Below, in pieces: positions 37,345-48,274 of a stretch of DNA of 64,000 bases; position 1 is the first letter of the stretch, and each line of letters opens with the position of its first letter. A model generated the notes under the pieces. That model saw nothing but the letters and a program-made list of their open reading frames with translations. It did not search any database and was not told the DNA's origin. This DNA is from Gigantopelta aegis (taxonomy: Eukaryota > Mollusca > Gastropoda > Neomphalida > Peltospiridae), in assembly GCF_016097555.1 (NCBI RefSeq), contig NC_054703.1, forward strand, positions 37,866,203-37,930,202, read 5' to 3'. Position numbers and translations under genes: made by a program.

Positions 37345-38348
37345 TTTAATTTGAGGGGACTGTTCTCACCCCCCACCCCCTACTTATTTAGATACATTTT
37401 ACAAACATTAAATAATAAATACACATATATAGTGGAGTTTACTGGTGGCCACCTTGGTTTTCAAAATGGCCGGCATCGTAAATTTAGTTATTTCAATAAT
37501 ACCGCACCCAGGCAAAACTTAACTTTGTGGTATAAAGGTAGTTAGCCATGATTCACGATCACTAAATATGCAAGAATATTTGTAATCTGTATGTTGTATA
37601 TTACCATTGCATCTGATCGTATTTTAAAACAAAACAAAAAAGTAGTTTAAACATCTGGACCTATAAAACAGGGATATGAAATGCAATTACGATAAAATAT
37701 CTAAAGCGAATTGAATACGAAGTTAAATACTGATGACACAATATAGTGTTATTGAGTGTAAGTATAAGAATTTAACAGTGTTCGATTCGTTTGTTTTTGG
37801 AGGATCGCTTTGTCAGGTATGTTTGCACAGCAGTATTATTAAATAAATGTTAATTTAATAATTAAATAAAGATAATTTTTATTCAAATTTATTTTAAAAT
37901 GCCTATGATCAAGTATCTTTTCTGGAAAGGTTCTATAGGAAGAAATATATCATGGCGTTATGTGTTTTCGATAGGATAAGCCAAAAATATTGACAAAAAA
38001 GCGAAAAATCGTGTCAAAAATTTGGAAAGATGTATATAATAAACATATCATTTCAAGGTGTTTTTTCCGAATACAATTTTTATGTCAACAATTCGCAGTT
38101 CGTGAAAATGTGGTTTTCACACATCACTTTCGACATAGTTCAATTATTATTATTATTATTTTGTTTTTACAAAATATCAGTAATAAGTGGGATATGGTTG
38201 TTATGTAGGTGGTTATATAAAGTACTTTTAGAGACAAATCAAATTGAAATGTACATGTATATATTTTCAGATAACACTTTATTGGGTCATTAATTAGGTC
38301 ACCGTCCGTGAGTGGGTGCCTTTAAGCCCATTTCTGAGAAAGAAAGAA
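37345..38348. other. No gene recognised
   Basis: AT-rich. Short open frames at 37990-38293 show no known domain. Two hydrophobic stretches (for example IILFLQNIS) are not supported by splice signals. Confidence 0.35.
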
Positions 38349-38729
38349 TGAAATGTTTTATGTAACGACGCACTCAAAACATTTTATTGACGGTTATATG
38401 GCGTCAGACATATGGTTAAGGACCACACAGATGTTGAGAAGAAACCCGCTGTCGCCACTACATGGGCTACTCTTTCCGAGTAGCAGCATGGGATTTTTTA
38501 TTTGTGCTTCCCACAGGCAGGATAGCACAAACCATGGCCTTTGTTGAACCAATTATGGATCACCGGTCGGTGCAAATGGTTTACACCTACCCATTGTGCC
38601 TTGCGGAGCACTCACTCAGGGTTTGGAGTCGGTATCTGGATTACAAATCCCATGCCTCGACTGGGATCCGAACCCAGTACCTACCAGCCTGTAGACCGAT
38701 GGCCTAACCACGACGCCACCGAGGCCGGT
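38349..38729 (-). mobile_element. SINE, chimera of family A tail and family B head
   Basis: On minus the B-type head (ACCGGCCTCGGTGGCGTCGT, B box GGGTTCGGATCCC) and body are followed by the long A-type tail (GACGCCATATAACCGTCAAT, GTGCGTCGTTACATAAAACA). Other B copies here have the short CTAGTGGCGTCG tail. Confidence 0.85.
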
Positions 38730-38786
38730 ACGATTTTAGAGCTAAGATCGCTTCGTAAAACGTGGTCCTGCACAATAAAGACTCAC

Positions 38787-38881
38787 TGCATTGGTCTACG
38801 ATGCTCTGCATGCGTATCTTCATTTCGTTGTCGGTTTGCAGACAGCCGTTGGTGACGCACATTGCATACGGTATCAAAGTG
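38787..38881 (-). CDS. Exon of Cys-rich GPI-type protein
   Basis: A 95-bp exon: acceptor TATTTCTTTTTTCACAG, donor GTGAGT, phase 2 in and phase 1 out. It encodes TLIPYAMCVTNGCLQTDNEM then KIRMQSIVDQC: three Cys in a C-x4-C-x17-C arrangement. The entering C completes AGC (Ser) with the AG ending exon 39608-39728. The leaving A completes AGC (Ser) with the GC opening exon 20934-21002. These phase matches across a 17.8-kb intron are the main support for one gene. The family is not recognised. Disulfide-rich spacing and the downstream GPI-like tail point to an extracellular surface protein. Confidence 0.6.
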
Positions 38882-38906
38882 CTGTGAAAAAAGAAATAAT
38901 AATATC

Positions 38907-39240
38907 TTAAAGGGACATTCCCGAGTTTGCTGCATTGTAAGATGTTTCCGACTAATAAAATAATTCTACAATTAAATTTACATATTTAATATATTTTCTT
39001 GTTTAGGATATCAGTGTCTGTATATTCAATGTCTTTCTGGTCGTCTTAATATTTGTAAGAAGCCTAAACTGGATTTTGTCTTCAAATAATTTCGTACGTA
39101 CGAAAAAATAGTTTTTAGGAAATAAAATGAAATGTAACCTAGCACAAATATTCGAACGATCAAAAACACTTTTAATATACAGCCACTAATAGTGTATGCA
39201 GAAAAATATATTTGATATGTAATTACAGTCGTCAAAAAGT
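38907..39240 (-). mobile_element. TTAA-flanked MITE, truncated copy
   Basis: It starts TTAAAGGGACATTCCCGAG and contains the central palindrome TTTCGTACGTACGAAA. The far terminus is missing, ending in a G-rich stretch at 39243-39276. Same family as 44366-44722 and 61611-61989. Confidence 0.8.
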
Positions 39241-39607
39241 CTCGGGGGGGGGAGGGGGGGGAGGGGCGGGGGAGCGGAATCGTATCTCCTATAGATAAGA
39301 ATTGGAAGTGATTATTTTGTCGTCCATGGAAGCATTGACTACAGAACTTGACCAATGGGTTATTCACTGTATTAACTGTAACGTATATTGTTGTATATTT
39401 CAGCCTGTGTTTAGTAGGAAATTGGATTCCATGACACCTAGTTTTCAAAATGTCAAAACTTTGCTTTCGCCCCCAATCTCAGTCTCCCATCCCTCACCCT
39501 CCACATGCGTGCCTACTTGGTTGCGCCGTGCCTGTTTATTCTTAATCATATCGGTGTGTGTGAGTGTCAATGGAACAGAAACGGAATTTGTTTATATACA
39601 CACATAC

Positions 39608-39728
39608 CTGCACATGTTGGTGTCTAATATGTGCGAATATAGCAACGTCGTATTAGCTTTTCGCATCTTGGCATCCACCTGTTTACATCCAGCATCCATG
39701 TATTTTCCACATTGTGCAGAATTAAGAA
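39608..39728 (-). CDS. Exon of Cys-rich GPI-type protein
   Basis: A 121-bp exon: acceptor TTATTATTATCATTGCAG, donor GTATGT, phase 1 in and phase 2 out. It encodes LNSAQCGKYMDAGCKQVDAK followed by MRKANTTLLYSHILDTNMC, giving three Cys. NTT is a potential N-glycosylation site. The AG at its end joins the C of exon 38787-38881 in frame. The upstream (5') part of the gene, including a signal peptide, was not found. A 36-bp candidate microexon in matching phase lies at 43912-43947. Confidence 0.6.
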
Positions 39729-40277
39729 CTGCAATGATAATAATAATTATATATGTTTAAAAAAAATAAAAATAAAATAAAAAATTATAGTGATAATAAC
39801 AATAATAATAATAATAATAATAATAAATTATAATAAAATCATAAATAAGTTAAACATAGCACTTACAATTACGTCAAATCGCAATGACGTCATTACCGGC
39901 AAAGGCTTAGAACTAAAATACCAACGCTAAACCAAGAAAGCCGACGCCCCTATGCGAAACGAATCGGCGCTATACTTTGTTGTGGTGACGTAGAATAAAG
40001 TACGTTTCTTCGTGTAGCGTTGGTACTGGTTAACAACATGTTGTACCACGCTTTGGTTTCGGTCCCTTTGATTTTACCCGTGGTGTATCCCATAGTTAGA
40101 CCACGGGCGTGTCTGACCTAAAGTTTAGCGATTGCTGAATGGCTGAAGAAAATCACGCCTACAGGCCACATAGTTCAGCAGGAAGTAAATTAGAACATTG
40201 TTTTAAAAAGTAACACTTTCACTAACATTAGTAATAAGGTTACAATATTAATCTGTACAATTATTAAATAATTATTT

Positions 40278-40321
<44 letters not shown>

Positions 40322-40507
40322 AAATAGTTTTGCTTATTTTCCATTACATTACTTTATCAGCTGCAACATTTAAAAAGGACACTCCTGTATTGTGGGAGTT
40401 AGCAGCGTTAAAAAGGACGCCTATAGCAAGAGGTCATGGCACACCACCACTTCTCCATGTTACTCTGTTCAGAAGGCTTTAAATATACTTGAACACTTAC
40501 AATTCAA
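39729..40507. other. Simple repeats and unassigned sequence
   Basis: (AAT)n at 39796-39830, a poly(A) run and (TA)n at 40283-40320. No gene seen. Confidence 0.5.
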
Positions 40508-40730
40508 AGGCTATTTCTCGCTCCAGTCAGTGTACCACAACTGATACATCAAATGCAGTGGTATGTGTTATCCTGTCTATGGGATGGTGCATATAAAATA
40601 TCCCTTGCTGCTAATCGAAAAGAGTAGCCCATGAAGTGGCGACAGCTGGTCTCCTCTCTCAATATCTGTGTGGTCCTTAACCATATAACCGTAAGTAAAA
40701 TGTGTCCTTCCTTTCCTAAAATTCAAAATG
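40508..40730 (+). mobile_element. SINE family A, 5'-truncated
   Basis: GGCTATTTCTCGCTCCAGTC, GGGATGGTGCATATAAAATA, GTAGCCCATGAAGTGGCGAC, CATATAACCGTAAGTAAAAT. It lacks the tRNA head. Confidence 0.85.
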
Positions 40731-40745
40731 TCCGGGCCCACAAAT

Positions 40746-41762
40746 ACATGTATTCTGATCCACAGACATTCGCTCCACCACCGCCCCCCATTTTCATATA
40801 CACTCCTCAGGCCCTGTGTATTCTGATCCACAGACATTCGCTCCACCACCGCCCCCCATTTTCATATACACTCCGCGGGCCCTGTGTATTCTGATCCACA
40901 GACATTCGCTCCACCACCGCCCCCCATTTTCATATACACTCCGCGGGCCCTGTGTATTCTGATCCACAGACATTCGCTCCACCACCGCCCCCCTTTTTCA
41001 TATACACTCCGCGGGCCCTGTGTATTCTGATCCACAGACATTCGCTCCACCACCGCCCCCCTTTTTCCACCGCCCCCCATTTTCATATACACTCCGCCCC
41101 CCATTTTCATATACACTCCGCGGGCCCTGTGTATTCTGATCCACAGACATTCGCTCCACCACCGCCCCCCATTTTCATATACACTCCGCGGGCCCTGTGT
41201 ATTCTGATCCACAGACATTCGCACCACCACCGCCCCCCATTTTCATATACACTCCGCGGGCCCTGTGTATTCTGATCCACAGACATTCGCTCCACCACCG
41301 CCCCCCTTTTTCATATACACTCCGCGGGCCCTGTGTATTCTGATCCACAGACATTCGCTCCACCACCGCCCCCCCCCCCCCTTTTTCATATACACTCCGC
41401 GGGCCCTGTGTATTCTGATCCACAGACATTCGCTCCACCACCGCCCCCCATTTTCATATACACTCCGCGGGCCCTGTGTATTCTGATCCACAGACATTCG
41501 CTCCACCACCGCCCCCCATTTTCATATACACTCCGCGGGCCCTGTGTATTCTGATCCACAGACATTCGCTCCACCACCGCCCCCCCCCCCCCTTTTTCAT
41601 ATACACTCCGCGGGCCCTGTGTATTCTGATCCACTGACATTCGCTCCACCACCGCCCCCCTTTTTCATATACACTCCGCGGGCCCTGTGTATTCTGATCC
41701 ACAGACATTCGCTCCACCACCACCTCCCCCCTTTTTCATATACACTCTGCGGGCCCTGTGTA
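40746..41762. repeat. 68-bp GC-rich tandem array, about 15 units
   Basis: Units read TGTGTATTCTGATCCACAGA, CATTCGCTCCACCACCGCC, a C run of 6-14, TTTTTCATATACACTCCGCG and GGCCC. The C run is the most variable part. One spot (41060-41120) has extra partial units. It begins right after a SINE. Because 68 is not a multiple of three, all frames rotate, so the open frames on both strands are by-products. Confidence 0.95.
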
Positions 41763-42333
41763 AGTCTTGAAAAGTACCCCCAATTACCTGTTAAATATAT
41801 ATTCGTCTGTTATAATTATATACACGACTCAAAGACAATGTGGGTGCCCTCCCCACGTATCGGTACCCCTCAATATAAATTCATGGCCAAGCTCGTGCCA
41901 AAATTCACCAACATATATATTATCTGCATGGTAATTATCAAGCTAGCAATATATTACATTTCTCCACTAAAACCCCAACAATAAATGTATTGTATTCACC
42001 TGCTAAACATTTCTTTTTTTCCGGGGCACTTCAAATTTCGAGGAGGGGTTACGCATCGCTCTCTTCTTGTAGGCCTATCCACGTCTGTAATGTCAGATGA
42101 ATTAGTATTCCCGACATGTTTCCCTGTATAGGCTAATCGAAGCAAGTAGTCCAAGGCAGACCCAATAAATTGCAAAAACCCACACATTTGCTACGTCTGT
42201 TTCGGACTACGAAGCAAGGTGAAATGTGCCCGCTAAAATTAAATTGTAAAACTTCTTTGCGACCATGGTGACGTCATGAAGGCGTGGTAATGGGGATGTG
42301 GTACAAGCTAGTTACCTCATACATCACTCGAGA
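41763..42333. other. No gene recognised
   Basis: Unassigned single-copy-looking sequence. A TGACGTCA occurs at 42269. Confidence 0.35.
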
Positions 42334-42722
42334 GTTTTGTTTTATTTAACGACGCCGCTAGAGCACATTGATTTTTTATCTTATCATCGGCTATTGGACG
42401 TCAAACATATGGCCATTCTGACACTGTTTTTAGAGGAAACCCGCTGTCGCCACATAGGCTACTCTTTTCACGACAGGCAGCAAGGGATCTTTTATTTGCG
42501 CTTCCCACAGGCAGGATAGCACAAACCATGGCCTTTGTTGAACCAGTTATGGATCACTGGTCGGTGCAAGTGGTTTACACCTACCCATTGAGCCTTGCGG
42601 AGCACTCACTTAGGGTTTGGAGTCGGTATCTCGATTAAAAATCCCATGCCTCGACTGGGATCCGAACCCAGTACCTACCAGCCTGTAGACCGATGGCCTG
42701 CCACGACGCCACCGAGGCCGGT
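42334..42722 (-). mobile_element. SINE family B, complete
   Basis: On minus: ACCGGCCTCGGTGGCGTCGT head, GGGTTCGGATCCCAGTCGAG B box, the body as in 26893-27251, and tail TAGCGGCGTCGTTAAATAAA. Confidence 0.9.
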
Positions 42723-42963
42723 TGCGGCCGTTGAGTGATGGTGTAATAGATCTCGGGCTACGAATCTCTCGGAGAAGGATGATGCAACCATTTGCTTGTT
42801 GACGATCATTGTCAAACCATTACATAATTTTCTCTAGCCTTCTCCTACATCAATATCACAACTACTAAAAAGGTCATGCATTACCATGTAGTGACTGTTT
42901 GTTTGATGGCCATCTATTGAGTGGATGACCAAGGAGTAACAATGTGATATGAAGTTTCATCCA

Positions 42964-43168
42964 GCAATCACTGTATACATTGGCAAGCTATGATGACTAG
43001 ATAAACCTATATATTTTTGGTCACTGGCCAAAAATATAGGTCACGTGAAACCATCCCGACTCGACTGAGTATTCCAGAGTAGATTTTCAATAAACATACT
43101 CTTTAAATTATTTGTCGGAAGTACAGTAAATACAAATAATTTTTAATTTTGCGATAACAATACAAAGC
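42964..43168 (+). repeat. Dispersed 0.2-kb repeat, copy 2
   Basis: Direct counterpart of 16111-16318: CTATGATGACTAGATAAACC, GTAGATTTTCAATAAACATA, GTACAGTAAATACAAATAAT. Confidence 0.75.
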
Positions 43169-43172
43169 TTTC

Positions 43173-43860
43173 TTAGTTACTAGCGTGCCCACCCCTCTGT
43201 CCATTGTCTGGTTTGGTGACATCTTTAGGGAAAGCCACTTTCAGAAATTTACTTTTGGCGTGGAAGGCTTGGCAGTAACTTTGGGATAGTACGTAGCAGG
43301 GTTGTCTGGGAATAGCACAAGGTTGTCTGGAAATATCATAGGGTTGTCTGGGAATACCACAGGGATGTCTGGGGAATATGGCAGTAATGTTGGTGGTAAA
43401 TGTCCGTGTTTCCACTGTAGTGTGTACGGGCAGCGGAACCGGACGCTCGGTAGTTTTCGGCTGGCGAGGAACGAAAGGGAAGAAAGTCGGGAACGGCATA
43501 GATGCCTGGGGGTGGGAATGGAAACAGTCCAGTAAAGATTATAATGTGGGAAGGGTAACCTTCGGTGGGGATTTCGAACGGCAGTTCGTCCAGATTATAG
43601 TTTGGCCGTTAGAAGAACGTCGGAGGGAAGTATGTGGGGATCTCTAAAAGGGTATTGGGGTGGGTACTGCGGTGAATATCACGGCTCGTCAGGTGAGTAG
43701 GACGGTTGTGGTGAGTAGGACGGCTCTGCTGGGTAGAACGGTTCTGCTAGTTAGGTTGGGGAAGGGATAAAAGGTAACGGGGGTTGTGCTGACTCTGTGA
43801 TGACCGGCCGTTCGTATGATGGAGTTAAGTGCCGGATATTCGGAGACGGCCACCCGGATC
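43173..43860 (-). pseudogene. Decayed proline/tyrosine-rich repeat protein
   Basis: Read minus from about 43850, one frame gives LTPSYERPVITESAQPP, then PAEPSYSPQPSYSPDEP and YSPQYPPQYPFRDP, with stops at about 43768, 43705 and 43595. A second frame from 43499 to 43173 is open for 108 codons and includes four 7-residue units (PRHPCGI, PRQPYDI, SRQPCAI, PRQPCYV; 21-bp period at 43301-43385). Such compositions are typical of secreted matrix or adhesive proteins in molluscs. The scattered stops suggest decay. I cannot name the family. It falls in the intron between the candidate microexon 43912-43947 and exon 39608-39728. Confidence 0.4.
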
Positions 43861-43911
43861 CGTCACCTCCGATAATGATGTCTGCGCATGCGAAAAACTC
43901 GTCCTACTTAC

Positions 43912-43947
43912 ATGCCCTATTATAACTGTCCTTGCCCCAGCTGCTGG
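43912..43947 (-). CDS. Candidate 36-bp microexon
   Basis: A very strong acceptor (TTTTCTTCTTCTTTCATTGCAG-type tract at 43948-43970) and a perfect GTAAGT donor flank 36 bp encoding SSWGKDSYNRA, phase 1 in and out. Its final T would join the TT of exon 39608-39728 as TTT (Phe). It fits upstream of the Cys-rich gene but has no other support. Confidence 0.3.
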
Positions 43948-44021
43948 CTGCAATGAAAGAAGAAGAAAACATTTATAAGAAAAACAAAGTAGTTGTTAAG
44001 CTGGATCCAAATCCCCGTATA

Positions 44022-44170
44022 GGGGCGGGAGTTATCTAAGGGATAAAACGCTCGCCTGATGCGCGGTCGGTCTGGGTTCGATCCCCGTCAGTGGACCCAT
44101 TGCAGTATTTCTCACTTCAGCCAGTGGAGCACGACATATATATCAAAGGTCGTCGTATCATCTCGTTAAA
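44022..44170 (+). mobile_element. Short SINE family A with intact B box
   Basis: GGGGCGGGAGTTATCTAAGG head, CGCTCGCCTGATGCGCGGTC, B box GGTTCGATCCC. The body is shortened to CACTTCAGCCAGTGGAGCAC, then TCGTTAAATAAAAC. Confidence 0.8.
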
Positions 44171-44365
44171 TAAAACAAATAGTTTGGACGTTCAAGGACG
44201 GTTTGACCAGGGAAAAGAAAGTATAGAAATTATGTTGTTATCGTTTGAAGCCTATTTTACAGTAGAACCACGTATTCAAAATCCGCTTTGGGATTTTTTT
44301 GGGAATTTTTTTTCAGAAGCGATTGATTTTTTTAACCATATACAGTAATATCCCAATTGTGTATA

Positions 44366-44722
44366 TTAAAGGGACGTTCCTGAGTTTGTTGCAGTGTTTA
44401 AGATGTTATCGACTAACAGAGACTTTTTAACGATTGTAATTACATGGCTGTATATTAAACGTGTTTATGATCGTTGTAATATTTCTACTAGTTTAAATTT
44501 CATTTTATTTTCTAAAATATATTTTTTGTACGTACGAAATTATTTGAAGAAAAAATTCAGTTTCGGCTTCTTAAAAATATTAAGACGACCAGAAACATTT
44601 TGAATATACATACACTAATATTCTAAACAAGAACATATATTTAATATGTAAGTTTAATCGTAGAATTATTTTATTAGTCAGAAATATCTTACAATGCAGC
44701 ATACTAAGGAATGTCCCTTTAA
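44366..44722. mobile_element. TTAA-flanked MITE, complete
   Basis: The ends TTAAAGGGACGTTCCTGAG and GGAATGTCCCTTTAA are inverted. TTAA at both edges fits piggyBac-type target choice. The interior mirrors itself around TTGTACGTACGAAA. 357 bp, no protein. Confidence 0.75.
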
Positions 44723-44854
44723 GGACGTTGGTTACATCGCCTAAAGTGACATGGTACTTGTGAACGGTGTTTTGTTATACAGTAATGACAGCGACAGTTA
44801 ATTCACACACGTTCCTGTTTATGTTTGAAATCGAAATAATGTACAATTTACATT

Positions 44855-44857
44855 GTG

Positions 44858-44938
<81 letters not shown>

Positions 44939-44968
44939 GAGAGAGAGACAGAGACACACACACACACG

Positions 44969-45005
<37 letters not shown>

Positions 45006-45015
45006 ACACAGAGAG
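44855..45015. repeat. (GA)n then (CA)n microsatellites
   Basis: A GA run at 44862-44950 with CAGA interruptions, then a CA run at 44957-45003. Confidence 0.97.
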
Positions 45016-45304
45016 AGGGGAGGGGGAGAGAGTCAGTCAGTCACAGGAGCCTGAAGTGAGTGGCAGGAATCTGAAAATAATAGGAGGGGCAATTAATACA
45101 TTGCTGGCACATCCAATTGTTGGCATCTTCCGACAGGACTAATTTTCTTCTGACCATGCTGACCAGTGAGGTATTTCATTCATGATACAATACTTTCAAA
45201 ATGCTTTAAATTCACCACTCGAGATCTATCCAAGCAATAAGAACCCCCAACTATTCACTAGTAGGAAAAAGTATTTTAAAAGCTCCTTTTCAGACGACCT
45301 CCTC

Positions 45305-45556
45305 CCATAATCGTCTCGCTCCAGCCAGTGGACCACGACTGGTACATCAAAGGCCGTGGTATGTGCTATACTGTCTATGGGATGGTGCATATAAAAGATT
45401 CGTTGCTGTCAATCGAAAAGAGTAGCCCATGAAGTGGCGACAGCGGGTTTCCTCCTTCAATATCTGTGTGGTCCTTAACCATATGTCTGACGCCATATAA
45501 CCGTAAATAAAATGTGTTGAGTGCGTCGTTAAATAAAACATTTCCTTCCTTCCCAT
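45305..45556 (+). mobile_element. SINE family A, 5'-truncated
   Basis: CTCGCTCCAGCCAGTGGACC through GTAGCCCATGAAGTGGCGAC to AAATAAAACATTTCCTTCC, with the long-form tail. Confidence 0.9.
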
Positions 45557-46456
45557 AATCGTGTGACCTTCTGTAACGCATAGGCTACTACTCGAAAATT
45601 ATGTAACATTCAATGCATAACCTTTCCCAAAAGACATATTGACTAATATTATAAGATTTTGTATTTATGTTTGTTTGGTAATAATACCACTGCATATAAA
45701 ATCAGTTAAAAAACGCAACAGCAATGATTAGCTACATTTTAATTTATAAATAAATATGATAAAATTATTTTTAAAACATGATATACAACTCTTGACAACC
45801 ACCTCCTCCATTCCCATGTTTCGTAACACTCCCATGAAATCCCTTCCCCTCCCCACTAGAATGTTACATTGCCTAATTCATGAACGGACCCTTGTACGAG
45901 GGTCCACTTAATCTAAGAGATGAGACTGCGGAATAAGTCCCGCCCTATCCCCGCGTTCTGCACCCATAACATCTTCTTTTCAAATCTGATGGTTCTGAAA
46001 AATGATGACAACATGAACTATATATTTATCAGAATTCCTTTATGGTTTCCATGGACGCACAAAATAATGTTTTAATAATACTGATCAACACGGCGTAAAT
46101 ACCAGCCTCAATAGGCCTAAAATGTTATATCTTTAGAAAATGTATAAAAAGCAGTACAGTTCACTCTACGACTCCTCTGGTGACCACAGTTAAAGACAGA
46201 ACAAATATTGCGAACCATTCTGAATTGTGTTCTTCATTTTAGAAGAAAATCTCACATCCCATGTTAATCAATGGCAAAAATCGTTTGTTTACAGCGCCCA
46301 GTCTCGTTTTCATAGTTATGCAGGTGGCGCTACAACTGCGAAGGAGTCTATTTCTCTGTCTAGAATAATTCCGCCATTTAACTTTTATGTCACATGATGA
46401 AATGTAGACATTCCATTGGATACCGGTAGACATCAGTTGTATAGCGTCGTGTAAAC
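45557..46456. other. No gene recognised
   Basis: Unassigned, with a short minus frame at 46239-46463 lacking any known domain. Confidence 0.35.
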
Positions 46457-46660
46457 CGTTCACACTAAACGACGCGACAGTCGCGTCGCGTCGTAGACCC
46501 GTTCACACTATACGACGGCCGTCGTCTGCGACTGAACATGTTCGGTCGTGTCAAATGCAGTCGGGCCGACTGAAAATCAGTCGCCGACGGCTGATTTTTC
46601 AATACACACTACACGACGCGACTCAACTGTTGAGTTGAGTTGCGTCGCGTCGTATAATGT
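46457..46660. mobile_element. CpG-rich palindromic element
   Basis: The ends CGTTCACACTAAACGACGCG and CGCGTCGTATAATGTG are roughly inverted, and the interior is full of CGACG/CGTCG. It resembles short CG-rich MITEs. The CpG density contrasts sharply with the surroundings. Confidence 0.55.
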
Positions 46661-46826
46661 GATATAGGCTTTAGGACATTAGCACATTCAATGAATACAA
46701 AGGCTATCTAAGTGGAACACCGTACACTACTGGCGTAATTATCTTTAGATTTTACCCCGATGTTGTCCAGACACAAATTATGGGGTAGAAAAATAAAAAA
46801 TAACACAGACACCGATTTCACTTACT

Positions 46827-47505
46827 AAAGTCCGAACCAAAATTTTAACAACTACATAAAATTGCTCTCCTACCTTTATTTTTCGTTTGATTTTACCAAC
46901 ATTTTGTCCAGACAGAAATTTTGAAAAAAAACAAACAATATTACAATGACACAGATTCCACATACTAGATGATAACCATGTCACCTATATCGACTTCGCT
47001 GAGATCGCATATGGCAAAAAGCATGTAATTTTGTGTCGGCTGCCATTTTTACTTTTTATGGAATATTCTCCAAGAGGGGTGAAAGGATATAACTTAATCT
47101 AACAATGTCATAACATGTTATGATATAATAGCAAACGTGATGACGTCATATTAATTGTATTTATTTATTTATTTGTTTTTCTTTAATGATACCACTAAAG
47201 ATCATTGATTTTATATTAATTATGTCACAAACTTTGGAGGCTTTTACCCCTCTTGAAGAGTATTCCATAAATTTAAAAAAAAAAATGGCAGACGGCAGAA
47301 AACTGCATGTATTTTACACTATGTTATCTCAGCGAAGTCGATACTGACGACATCGTTACAGTCTCATATACATGTGGAATATGTGTCACTGTAATGTGTT
47401 TTTTTCACATCTTGTGTCTGGACAAAAAATTTGGGAAATGTAACGGTAATTAAAGGTAGGAGAGTAATTTATTGTAGTTGTTAACAATCTGGTTCGGACT
47501 TTAGG
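46827..47505. repeat. Fold-back repeat, about 270-bp arms
   Basis: 46827-47095 and 47232-47505 are inverted copies (TCTCCTACCTTTA, TTTTGTCCAGACA, ATCGACTTCGCTGAGAT, TGGAATATTCTCCAAGAGGG). The 136-bp loop holds a decayed SINE tail (47172-47215). Arm-like pieces also occur at 20570-20660 and 26140-26200. Confidence 0.85.
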
Positions 47506-47715
47506 TTGTAACCATATTATTAAAATGGACTTCGCTTAGATCGCATAAGCCAAACAAAGAATGCATGTGTGTAAAGAAAACAAGTATTGAATAGGAATTA
47601 ATTTGAACAAAAAACTTAGGGTCTAAACAATCGAACAGGACTATAATAAAAAAAGGTAGGTATATAGTCCATCCCATACTCACAAAACACTATTTTGTGT
47701 GTTTTTTTGTTTGGG

Positions 47716-47762
<47 letters not shown>

Positions 47763-48274
47763 ATAATTTCAGTTTTGTTTGACGTAAAAATAAAAGTAAA
47801 ACTGTTTTGGAAATAACAACAACAACAACAAAAATTAATAATATCATGGTGTCCAATTTAGAAAAGAACCGGCTCGGAAATAAATAACCTCAAGTCCTGT
47901 AGTTAATTTCATTGCATGAAAAAGGCGTTCCCTGTGAGACGGACAACAGAAGTCCTGAAATGCTATTTACTGCATTTTTACAAGTACAATTTATGATTCT
48001 CTGCCTTAAGATTTACTACCAATAATATTTTTGATTCAAAATTATTAAAGCGGCAGTATCCGGAATATTTTTTATTATTTAAGCATATAGAACAGAAAAT
48101 CCAATTACGTTTGGTGCATATATGACGCCGCACTCCGCATTGGTTTCACTACGCTGGCTTATCCAGGTCAAAAATAAAGCCAGTATTTTGAAAGTGGGAC
48201 ACTTTTGATGGGCTCCTACCGATCTCGGTTTTCATTGGCTTATCACAAGTGTGGAATTCCCCAACAAGAGATCA
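47506..48274. other. Unassigned, with (GT)n at 47719-47758
   Basis: A further partial fold-back arm piece (GACTTCGCTTAGATCGCATA) lies at 47528-47550. (CAA)n at 47817-47831. GGCGTTCCCTGTGAGACGGA at 47924 recurs near 21212 and 49611. Confidence 0.5.

Noticed and set aside
40577-41723. Overlapping frames on both strands in the 68-bp array
   Set aside because: Frame rotates with each unit and both strands are open, which is a composition effect.
44775-45142. Arg/Glu, Ser/Leu and Cys/Val dipeptide-repeat proteins
   Set aside because: Translations of (GA)n and (CA)n.
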